This document shows, in pieces, positions 1-5,783 of a stretch of DNA of 7,031 nt; the first letter of the stretch is position 1, and each line of letters starts with the position of its first letter. The DNA lies in contig JAAZFB010000308.1 of the NCBI GenBank assembly GCA_012511915.1, forward strand, positions 1-7,031. Direction: 5' to 3'. A program made the translations under genes and the position numbers. The stretch is from Clostridiaceae bacterium (GTDB lineage Bacteria; Bacillota; Clostridia; Monoglobales; Firm-18). Under the pieces are notes generated by a model that made no database searches, was not told the DNA's origin, and saw only the letters and a list, made by a program, of their open reading frames with translations.

Positions 1-2
1 AA

Positions 3-61
3 GGAAAATAGTATTTACTAATTCGCAATTAATGAAATTTTTCTAACGCGAATTAGTATTA
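3..61 (-). repeat. Inverted-repeat element abutting the nrdR stop codon
   Basis: A perfect 11-bp inverted repeat is present: TACTAATTCGC at 16-26 and GCGAATTAGTA at 48-58, separated by a 21-nt AT-rich loop. Read in the nrdR direction, the stop codon and following bases are TAATACTAATTCGC, the motif also found at the ends of gap and gerB. Just beyond the second arm (15 down to 3) the strand reads AATACTATTTTCC, a further partial copy. The stem could form in RNA and help end the nrdR transcript, but its loop is long and no clean run of U follows directly, so I call it a repeat rather than a terminator. The inverted repeat itself is certain; its function is inferred. Confidence 0.7.
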
Positions 62-520
62 TAGTTTCTTTTTATTAATCAGTTCGTTTAATTCCTCCAT
101 AAAGGAATTGACATCTTTGAATTGCTTATAGACAGATGAAAACCTAACATATGATACTTCATCGATTTTCCTTAACTGTTCTGTTACAAACTCCCCTATT
201 TTGTTTGTTGGTATTTCATGCTTGGGAGTATTTCTTATTAAATTTTCAACATCATCGATAATCATTTCAAGCTGTTCTAACGAAACCGGACGTTTTTCGC
301 AAGCACGCAAAAGACCGTTTAACAGCTTATCACGATTAAACGGTTGTCTTGTACCATCCTTTTTAACAACCATCTGTGGTATAATTTCGACCCTTTCATA
401 ACTGGTAAAGCGCTGAGAGCAGTTAAGACATTCTCGTCTGCGCCTGATATATGTGTTGTCTTCGGAGCAACGGGTGTCAATGACTTTGCTTTCCATATGT
501 CCGCAGAAAATACATTTCAA
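59..520 (-). CDS. nrdR: Transcriptional repressor NrdR
   Basis: NrdR is the ATP/dATP-sensing repressor that binds NrdR boxes upstream of ribonucleotide reductase operons and so matches dNTP synthesis to demand. The 153-residue protein has the usual length and architecture. An N-terminal zinc ribbon has Cys3/Cys6 and Cys31/Cys34, with the conserved Arg-rich stretch (RRRREC) before the second pair. An ATP-cone domain runs from about residue 48 to 138 (PQMVVKKDGTRQPF onward). The start is TTG, chosen because AGGAGG lies 8 nt upstream and the first zinc-binding cysteine follows directly. The gene begins 36 nt after the ylmC-like gene and is probably co-transcribed with it, an arrangement I recall from other spore-forming Firmicutes. 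No convincing NrdR box was seen in the window, so its targets are elsewhere. Confidence 0.96.
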   Translation of the reverse strand: MKCIFCGHMESKVIDTRCSEDNTYIRRRRECLNCSQRFTSYERVEIIPQMVVKKDGTRQPFNRDKLLNGLLRACEKRPVSLEQLEMIIDDVENLIRNTPKHEIPTNKIGEFVTEQLRKIDEVSYVRFSSVYKQFKDVNSFMEELNELINKKKL

Positions 521-556
521 ACAAATACCCTCCTAAACACCAATAATCAATTGATA

Positions 557-830
557 CTATTTGCCATTAGAATTAATTTGGGGCTGATTATTCACAATAA
601 TAATATCATTACCTATTTTACAAATATTGCGCCACGGTATAATATAATCCTCCGTTTTGCCGAAAACCCCGGCAAAACCCTTTTTCCCCGGCACTACAAT
701 GGCGACAATACGTCCGTTGCCAATATCAACTTCTACATCACAGACAAAGCCTAAACGCTTACCGTCACTCAAATCGATTACTTCTTTATTTCTTAAATCT
801 TGAAATGTATTAATTTTTAACCACCACCAT
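557..830 (-). CDS. ylmC: YlmC/YmxH-family PRC-barrel sporulation protein, reading frame broken near its start
   Basis: This is a small PRC-barrel protein of the YlmC/YmxH family, found in spore formers, often near sigG or nrdR; its molecular role is not well established. Family features are DGKRLGFVCDVEVDIGNGRIVAIVVPG, then GFFG-like FGKTEDYIIPWRNICKIGNDIIIV. The uninterrupted frame only offers a TTG at 770-772, which would drop the conserved first strand. Upstream codons in that frame read INTFQDLRNKEVID, which fits the family N terminus, but contain no ATG, GTG or TTG. A well-placed ATG with AGGAT upstream lies at 828-830, one base out of frame. A +1 shift, or loss of one A, in the A5 run at 814-818 would join them into a 90-residue protein beginning MVVVKINTFQ. 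An ATT start at 812-814 behind GGTGGTGG is another option. Family assignment is firm; the start is unresolved. Confidence 0.75.
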
Positions 831-871
831 ATACATTATCCTATATATACTATAGTAGAGGCGGGGCAAAA

Positions 872-1377
872 CTATTCCGAAATTTTTGCTATGGCTTTGT
901 TTAAATGTTTAAATAAAATATACAAAATGCCGATTTGAATAACGGCATAAATAGGCAGAGTTGCAATTTTTGATAATAATACAACAGAAATTTTCGTCCC
1001 GTATAACATATTAATCCAAAGCGAATTAAGTAATAAATCAATAAAATTATACAAGACAAAACCGCAAAAGTAATATTTAACAAGCTTTTTTGCTTTTTAT
1101 GTAGCAACAAGCCATATAACGCGCCTTTAATTATTGCACTGACTGTAAAACCGTAAAAATAACTGCCGTCTTGTTTTATCATGAACCCTAAAATATCCGC
1201 CAGCCCCCCGATAATACTACCAATAATGGGGCCAAGGACAGCAGAACCTATTGCCTCAGGTATAAAGGTTAATCCAAACTTTGTTGTGCCAAAAAGAAAA
1301 AACGTGGCATAGGTTTTAATAATAATTATTAAAGCAATAAACAAAGCTGCAAGTGTAATTACTTTTGTTTTTCTCAT
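872..1377 (-). pseudogene. folT: Folate-family ECF transporter S component (FolT-like), split by a frameshift
   Basis: S components of energy-coupling factor transporters are small membrane proteins that bind a vitamin and dock on a shared EcfAA'T module. The N-terminal part (1377 to about 1055) shows TLAALFIALIII, then FGLTFIPEAIGSAVLGP, IGGLADILGF and GSYFYGFTVSAIIKGALYGLLL, a pattern I recognise from folate-type S components. At about 1052-1063 the frame is lost: the original frame runs on as unlike sequence to 901. The frame one base back continues the family with NFIDLLLNSLWINMLYG and a last hydrophobic helix to TAG at 872-874. Restoring one base gives about 168 residues, a normal length with about six helices. 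The ATG at 1375-1377 is chosen because GGAGGG lies just upstream; an earlier TTG at 1390-1392 lies upstream of that site. Either a real mutation or a sequencing error. Folate specificity is inferred from resemblance alone. Confidence 0.75.
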
Positions 1378-1399
1378 AAGCCCTCCGAGCAAAAACGAT

Positions 1400-1430
1400 A
1401 TTATACTATCCCCCTTATGAGAGGGTATTG
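1400..1430 (-). promoter_or_regulatory. Possible -10 element and small dyad upstream of the folT-like gene
   Basis: On the minus strand TATAAT occurs at 1405-1400, about 23 nt before the start codon of the folT-like gene. There is no good -35 at 16-18 bp. Immediately upstream, CCCTC and GGGGG flank TCATAA (about 1425-1410), a 5-bp dyad with one G-U pair that could be an operator or replace the -35 contact. This may start the folT-ylmC-nrdR transcript independently of gap. Weak evidence. Confidence 0.35.
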
Positions 1431-1480
1431 AATAGCTGGGTGTATTAAATTATAAAAAAATTATATGTCGGGAAACGGCA

Positions 1481-1519
1481 TCCCCAATTATTCAAACCCT
1501 CAATCGGGAATTAGTATTA
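1481..1519 (-). repeat. Stop-codon motif and imperfect hairpin at the end of gap
   Basis: Reading in the gap direction, the TAA stop begins TAATACTAATTCCC, sharing 12 exact bases and the same register with the nrdR end. The following bases form an imperfect stem, TTCCCGATT (1510-1502) with AATTGGGGA (1489-1481), nine pairs of which two are G-U, around a 12-nt loop. The nearest T run (T7, about 1460-1454) is some 20 nt beyond the stem, too far for a standard intrinsic terminator. TCGGGAA on the plus strand occurs twice, at 1468-1474 and 1504-1510. Confidence 0.5.
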
Positions 1520-2521
1520 TTTTGAATCAACCGATGCAACATAATTTGCAAGGTCAATTACTTTATTGGAATAACCCCATTCATTATCATACCATGCTAT
1601 TAATTTAACAAAATTATCATTTAGCGAAATGCCTGCGCCGGCATCAAAAATAGATGTTCTGGAATCATGGACAAAATCACTTGATACAACGGCATCCTCT
1701 GTATAACCAAGAATACCTTTGAGTTCGCCATCCGCCGCTTTTTTAACAGCATTTTTAATTTCTTCGTAAGTGGCAGGTTTTTCAAGACGTACTGTAAGGT
1801 CAACAACAGAAACATCTGCTGTGGGAACACGAAATGCCATTCCGGTAAGTTTTCCGTTTAATTTGGGTATTACCTTACCTACCGCCTTAGCGGCGCCTGT
1901 TGACGAGGGAATAATGTTAAATGCAGCACCTCTTCCGCCTCTCCAGTCTTTTTTTGAAGGGCCATCAACCGTTTTCTGTGTTGCTGTTGTCGCATGAACA
2001 GTTGTCATAAGACCCTCTACAATACCAAAGTTATCATCAATTACTTTTGCCAACGGAGCAAGACAATTTGTTGTGCAAGAAGCGTTTGAAATAACATTCA
2101 TATCCTTTGAATACGAATTCTGGTTAACACCCATTACAAACATAGGTGCATCAGAGGACGGTGCGGTGATTATTACCTTTTTTGCCCCTCCGGTAAAGTG
2201 CGCGCTTGCTTTTTCCGTTGTGGTATATATTCCGGTGGCTTCAATTATATACTCTGCACCAACACTGCTCCATTTTATATTGTTTGCATCCATTTCGGCA
2301 AAAACTTTTATCTCTTTGCCATTGACAACAATAGAATCTTCCTTAGCTACCACCGAGCCGGTAAATTGTCCATGAACGGTATCATATTTTAACATATAAC
2401 GCATGTACTCAGGGTCAATAAACGGATCGTTTATTGCTACGACATCGAGATCACCGCGTTCAACCGCAGCCCGAAAAACCAATCTACCAATTCTTCCAAA
2501 ACCATTAATTCCTACTTTCAT
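1517..2521 (-). CDS. gap: Glyceraldehyde-3-phosphate dehydrogenase, type I
   Basis: This cytosolic enzyme of glycolysis converts glyceraldehyde 3-phosphate, NAD+ and phosphate to 1,3-bisphosphoglycerate and NADH. The 334-residue length is typical. The Rossmann motif INGFGRIGR is at residues 5-13, Asn31-Asp32 follow the second strand (the acidic residue favours NAD+), the catalytic Cys149 sits in SNASCTTNC, and the base His176 in TTVHATTATQ. The C-terminal WYDNEWGYSNKV is intact. AGGAGG about 8 nt before the ATG fixes the start. The TTVHATTATQKTVDGPS...WRGGRGA block and NDPFIDPEYM resemble the E. coli GapA/eukaryotic cytosolic type rather than the HSYTNDQ type usual in Bacillus GapA. It stands alone, without pgk, tpi or a cggR-like regulator in view. 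A promoter and a palindrome precede it. Confidence 0.97.
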   Translation of the reverse strand: MKVGINGFGRIGRLVFRAAVERGDLDVVAINDPFIDPEYMRYMLKYDTVHGQFTGSVVAKEDSIVVNGKEIKVFAEMDANNIKWSSVGAEYIIEATGIYTTTEKASAHFTGGAKKVIITAPSSDAPMFVMGVNQNSYSKDMNVISNASCTTNCLAPLAKVIDDNFGIVEGLMTTVHATTATQKTVDGPSKKDWRGGRGAAFNIIPSSTGAAKAVGKVIPKLNGKLTGMAFRVPTADVSVVDLTVRLEKPATYEEIKNAVKKAADGELKGILGYTEDAVVSSDFVHDSRTSIFDAGAGISLNDNFVKLIAWYDNEWGYSNKVIDLANYVASVDSK

Positions 2522-2553
2522 TCTTGTTACCTCCTGCTTTTTGAATTCATCTT

Positions 2554-2581
2554 ATGCTGACTATTAATTAAGAATCAGCAT
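2554..2581. promoter_or_regulatory. Near-perfect 28-bp palindrome in the gap leader, candidate operator
   Basis: ATGCTGA at 2554-2560 is matched by TCAGCAT at 2575-2581. The inner bases also pair around TTAATTAA, giving 12 of 14 symmetrical positions. It begins at the expected transcription start of gap and ends about 33 nt before the gap ATG. That position would suit a repressor site or a 5' UTR stem-loop. The bound factor is unknown. Confidence 0.5.
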
Positions 2582-2586
2582 TACTT

Positions 2587-2615
2587 ATTTTATATCAAAA
2601 TGCTTCCAATTACAA
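2587..2615 (-). promoter_or_regulatory. Vegetative (sigma-A type) promoter of gap
   Basis: On the minus strand TTGTAA (2615-2610) and TAAAAT (2592-2587) are separated by exactly 17 bp; TATAAA (2594-2589) is an overlapping alternative -10. The predicted start is near 2580, giving a leader of about 60 nt that contains the palindrome and the AGGAGG site. This is the only good match in the gap upstream region. Confidence 0.6.
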
Positions 2616-2665
2616 GTGATTATTTTCTTTTTTATTAATTTTTACAGTTTTATAGTCTACTGACC

Positions 2666-2694
2666 GAATGAAAACCAATATTTTGTACATAATT
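2666..2694 (+). promoter_or_regulatory. Sigma-G type promoter of the germination operon
   Basis: GAATG (2666-2670) and CATAATT (2688-2694) are separated by 17 bp. This fits the forespore sigma-G pattern as I know it from Bacillus (GMATR, 17-18 bp, CATnnTA) with one mismatch at the last base. The start would be near 2701, about 27 nt before the ATG at 2728. Germinant receptor operons in Bacillus are known to be sigma-G dependent, so place and type agree. Confidence 0.6.
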
Positions 2695-2727
2695 TATAGT
2701 ATATCGTTAAAAAAGGATGAAGCTAAA

Positions 2728-2811
2728 ATGATATTTCCGCATCGTCGTTCGTCTAAAAAAAAGTCTGAATCTACTCATGAGCCTGCCAAAACAGACGATT
2801 ATAGCGATTGA
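2728..2811 (+). other. Original 5' end of gerA, ended by an in-frame TGA
   Basis: An ATG at 2728, with AAGGATG about 10 nt upstream and a sigma-G type promoter before it, opens 27 codons (MIFPHRRSSKKKSESTHEPA, then KTDDYSD) that stop at TGA 2809-2811. The frame is exactly that of gerA, and the basic, then polar, leader is what GerA-family proteins normally have ahead of LDENINNIK. The stop therefore interrupts gerA rather than closing a separate peptide gene. Possible explanations are a nonsense mutation, a base error, stop-codon readthrough, or a short translated leader with re-initiation at TTG 2830. Confidence 0.65.
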
Positions 2812-2829
2812 AATCAGATAAGTGATGAT

Positions 2830-4332
2830 TTGGATGAAAATATAAACAATATAAAAGCCACGATAGGCTCAAGTGATCTGATCATCAATTTATCCAAGAG
2901 CCATCCTGACAGACACATACGATTTGCAAGCCTATATATTGACAATCTAATCAGTAATCAGATACTCAGCATTTATTCCGCCGAATTGGGAAAAATCCTT
3001 ATATCAGTCGAGAACATGGAAACTAAAAATTCAAAGGAATTTTTTAATCTGCTCATCAATCAGTTCTCCAGCTTCAGGAGAGTTTCACAGGGATCGAGCC
3101 TTGACAAAGTAATGGAGGGCTTGCTGTCCGGTGAACTCGTATTTCTCATAGACGGTTATAGCATATTTCTATCAATTGACGCTTATTCGCCGGAAGGGAG
3201 ATCAATTGAGCAGCCTACATCTCAAAGCATCGTAAGGGGGCCTAAGGAGGCTTTCACGGAAAAGAGCGGAATCAATATTTCCCTTATCAGGAAACGGATT
3301 CGGGATAAGGCGTTAAAAATTGAAAGCCTGACCATCGGAAACCGGACAAAAACAAAAGTAGCCCTGGTATATATCAGTGATCTCGCAAAACAGGAGATTA
3401 TCGATGAAATCATAAGGCGTCTCAAGGCAATCCGGATAGATGGAATACTCGATAGCGGTTATATCGAAGAGCAGATTAAGGACAACAGGTATTCCATCTT
3501 TCCGACTATTCTGAGCTCCGAAAAACCCGATGCAGTCGCGGGGTGCCTGCTTGAAGGTAAAGCAGCGATTGTGGTCGACGGCTCACCGTTTGTCCTGACT
3601 GCCCCTGCTCTTTTTGTCGAATTTTTTCAGGCAAGCGAAGACTATTATCATCAGTTCCATATTTCGACATTTGTACGCTTATTCAGGTATATCTCGTTTG
3701 CCCTTTCCATATTTGTGCCATCCATATATATTGCGTTAGCCTCCTTCCATCAGGAAATGATACCGACGCCGCTGCTGATCAGCATGATGGCATCACATGA
3801 AGGTGTCCCGTTTCCAACAACCATCGAGGTATTTCTGATGGAAGCAGTATTTGAAATCCTGAGGGAAGCCGGTATTCGCATGCCCAGAGTCATCGGCCCG
3901 GCCATCTCTATCGTCGGAGCGCTTGTTTTAGGCCAGGCTGCAGTGGAAGCGGGTATCATCTCCGCCATGATCGTAATCATCGTCTCAATAACCGCGATCT
4001 CAAGCTTTGCTATACCGAATTACGGTATGGGAAATGCAGCGAGGACATTGAGATTTATTATGATGTTAATTGCAAGTGTATTCGGAATTTTCGGCATATA
4101 TATGGCCACGATCTTTTTGCTTCTGGAATTATGCCGGCTGAAATCGATTGGCGTTCCATATATGTCACCGTTTGCCCCAAAAGCAAAAACTGCCTTAAAA
4201 GACACAATCCTGAGATTCCCTTTGTGGAAGAACATGGCGAGGCCGGAGGGAATCAGCGCCGACCCCTCCCCGAGAGCCAATGATATGGATATTGTCACTG
4301 ACAAGCAAAAAAAACAGCCGGAATTCAGGTGA
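2830..4332 (+). CDS. gerA: Spore germination protein, GerA family (A subunit of germinant receptor)
   Basis: This is the large membrane subunit of a germinant receptor in the inner membrane of the spore. The 500 residues from TTG comprise a soluble N-terminal region (about 1-270, beginning DENINNIKATIGSSDLI) and a membrane region with about five helices (about 275-440). The conserved core FPTTIEVFLMEAVFEILREAGIRMP lies near residues 326-350, followed by GPAISIVGALVLGQAAVEAG. A hydrophilic tail follows. The TTG start has no clear ribosome binding site; the natural start is probably the ATG at 2728, 34 codons upstream in the same frame but beyond a TGA. With that segment the protein would be about 534 residues, also normal for the family. 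The TGA stop overlaps the first possible gerC start (GTGA). The germinant cannot be read from the sequence. Confidence 0.93.
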   Translation: MDENINNIKATIGSSDLIINLSKSHPDRHIRFASLYIDNLISNQILSIYSAELGKILISVENMETKNSKEFFNLLINQFSSFRRVSQGSSLDKVMEGLLSGELVFLIDGYSIFLSIDAYSPEGRSIEQPTSQSIVRGPKEAFTEKSGINISLIRKRIRDKALKIESLTIGNRTKTKVALVYISDLAKQEIIDEIIRRLKAIRIDGILDSGYIEEQIKDNRYSIFPTILSSEKPDAVAGCLLEGKAAIVVDGSPFVLTAPALFVEFFQASEDYYHQFHISTFVRLFRYISFALSIFVPSIYIALASFHQEMIPTPLLISMMASHEGVPFPTTIEVFLMEAVFEILREAGIRMPRVIGPAISIVGALVLGQAAVEAGIISAMIVIIVSITAISSFAIPNYGMGNAARTLRFIMMLIASVFGIFGIYMATIFLLLELCRLKSIGVPYMSPFAPKAKTALKDTILRFPLWKNMARPEGISADPSPRANDMDIVTDKQKKQPEFR

Positions 4333-4337
4333 TTTAT

Positions 4338-5519
4338 TTGAAATCAAAAGCCCTGTTAGCCCTCTTAATAATGATTTCGTTCCCGCTTTTAAGTGCCTGT
4401 TCGAACAGAGAGCTGGATGCTATAAGCCTCGTAATTTCGCTGGGTATCGATAAGGATGAGGCCGGGTATATGGTGACGTACCAGGTTCTCAATACCAAGA
4501 CAGTCAGCTCCCAAAAAAGTGTTAATGAATCAGCTTTTGTTCTCTATAAAGAAAAAGGAAAAGACCTGGGTGAAATCGAAAAACGTATCACATCACAGGC
4601 ATCCAGAATGATGTACTTGGCGCACGTCAGATCCATTATAATCGGTGAAGACGTCGCCAGAGAGGGGCTCAATGGAATTCTTGATTATCTTACCCGCTCC
4701 CATGGATTCCGCAGCGATTATTACTTTATTATCGCAAAAGGAGCTACGGCAAATCAAATCCTCAACACCGTGACAGCGGTAGAATCGGTATCAGGTAGAA
4801 AATTATATAATTCAATAGAAAACTCGAAAGAATGGTGGGCGTCGATAAATTCATTAAAAGTCTATGAACTTATCAACGACATTAATGCCAAAGGGAAAAA
4901 TCCTGTTCTTATTGGGGTTGAGTTATATGAGAAAACCGAGGATATGGATTCCATTAAAGGACTGGAAAAAAGCGAGACGGTAATACTCAAGTTAACCGAC
5001 CTTGCTGTGTTTCGCGACGATAAGCTGATCGGCTGGCTTAATGAAGAGGATGGGCGTTCTTTTCACAATATTGTTGGGAAAAGCAAAAAGTCAGTGAATT
5101 TTGTCGATTACGACAAGAATACCCATGTATCTGTGGATATAATTAATAGTAAGAGAAATATCAAGGTATCCCTGCTGGACGGCGAGCCTGTCATAAACGT
5201 CATGTTTTCGATTGTAAGTGATATCTCTACAGTTGCCGGCAATGTCGATTTTACAGAAAAAGAGAATCAGGATAAGCTAATAAACCTTATAAATGAAAAA
5301 TTTACCGATGTTTGCATAAAAACGCTAAACAAAGCTCAGCAGGAATTTAAAACGGATATCTTCGGCTTCGGCGAAAGTATCCACAGAAAATATCCGAAAG
5401 TGTGGAACGAGCTGAAAGACAATTGGGACACTGAGTTTACAAAGCTGCAGGTAAACTTTATGTTTGATACGAAGATCAGGGATTTGGGGTTAATTTATAA
5501 ATCAATTGAGGGGGAGTAA
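4338..5519 (+). CDS. gerC: Spore germination lipoprotein, GerC family
   Basis: GerC is the lipid-anchored subunit of the germinant receptor, on the outer face of the spore inner membrane. From TTG 4338 the protein has 393 residues. Residues 1-20 are a lipoprotein signal, KSKALLALLIMISFPLL followed by the lipobox LSAC with Cys21, then NRELDAISLVISLGIDKDE, matching the family start (C-x-R-E-L/I, then the GID strand). The rest lacks membrane helices and ends in the typical KxWxELKDNWD and VNFMFDTKIRDLGLI. TTG at 4338 is preferred because AGGTGA (4327-4332) lies 5 nt upstream. A GTG at 4329, overlapping the gerA stop, would add three residues. Direct overlap with gerA implies translational coupling. 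Confidence 0.92.
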   Translation: MKSKALLALLIMISFPLLSACSNRELDAISLVISLGIDKDEAGYMVTYQVLNTKTVSSQKSVNESAFVLYKEKGKDLGEIEKRITSQASRMMYLAHVRSIIIGEDVAREGLNGILDYLTRSHGFRSDYYFIIAKGATANQILNTVTAVESVSGRKLYNSIENSKEWWASINSLKVYELINDINAKGKNPVLIGVELYEKTEDMDSIKGLEKSETVILKLTDLAVFRDDKLIGWLNEEDGRSFHNIVGKSKKSVNFVDYDKNTHVSVDIINSKRNIKVSLLDGEPVINVMFSIVSDISTVAGNVDFTEKENQDKLINLINEKFTDVCIKTLNKAQQEFKTDIFGFGESIHRKYPKVWNELKDNWDTEFTKLQVNFMFDTKIRDLGLIYKSIEGE

Positions 5520-5524
5520 TCCGG

Positions 5525-5770
5525 ATGGTTTTAATCGTTATCCTATTGGTATTAAACTTTGCCGCCATACTCTGCATCGTCGAGGTCCCGAAGCTGCTCC
5601 GGTCAGGGTTATTAAAAGAACTCTTGACCTTTTCTTTGCTGCTCGCCCTGGGCGTCAGTTTGTCGATTCTGAAGTCGCTGAAAGTGGAAATAGGTAATCC
5701 CTCAGATTTATTTGCATGGATATACTCGCCGCTTAAGGGTGTTATGGAATCCTTGCTGAAGAAAGGATAA
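5525..5770 (+). CDS. Small two-helix membrane protein in ger operon, candidate D subunit
   Basis: This 81-residue protein lies between gerC and gerB, starting 5 nt after the gerC stop with GGGGAG in the end of gerC as ribosome binding site. It has two hydrophobic segments, about residues 1-20 (VLIVILLVLNFAAILCIVEV) and 32-48 (TFSLLLALGVSLSILKSL). A short segment follows, containing NPSDLFAWIYSPLKGVMESLLKKG. Small two-helix proteins encoded in or beside ger operons (called D subunits, such as the one with B. subtilis gerK) are reported to modulate receptor activity. Size, topology and place all agree, but I recognise no diagnostic motif, so the link is by context. The stop lies 13 nt before gerB. 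Confidence 0.8.
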   Translation: MVLIVILLVLNFAAILCIVEVPKLLRSGLLKELLTFSLLLALGVSLSILKSLKVEIGNPSDLFAWIYSPLKGVMESLLKKG

Positions 5771-5783
5771 AAGGCTATCTCTA

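Noticed and set aside
344..754. Plus-strand open frame of 136 codons opposite nrdR and the ylmC-like gene
   Set aside because: It lies antisense across two recognised genes, has no ribosome binding site and resembles no protein family.
841..855. CTATA-TATAC-TATAG dyad as an NrdR box or separate ylmC promoter
   Set aside because: It lacks the ACAC/GTGT flanks of NrdR boxes and has no -35 at a proper distance; AT-rich symmetry alone is weak.
1449..1489. Intrinsic terminator of gap from the stem plus T7 run
   Set aside because: The T run is about 20 nt beyond the stem, too far for the standard mechanism.
1393..1516. THF riboswitch ahead of the folate-type transporter gene
   Set aside because: The 124-nt gap contains no recognisable conserved core of the THF riboswitch and is largely taken by the gap-end repeat.
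2073..2375. Plus-strand open frames within gap
   Set aside because: Antisense shadow of a strongly conserved enzyme; composition follows the gap codons.
2809..2811. Selenocysteine or reassigned TGA in gerA
   Set aside because: gerA itself uses TGA as its true stop, no SECIS-like hairpin is evident after the codon, and GerA proteins have no selenocysteine at this disordered position.
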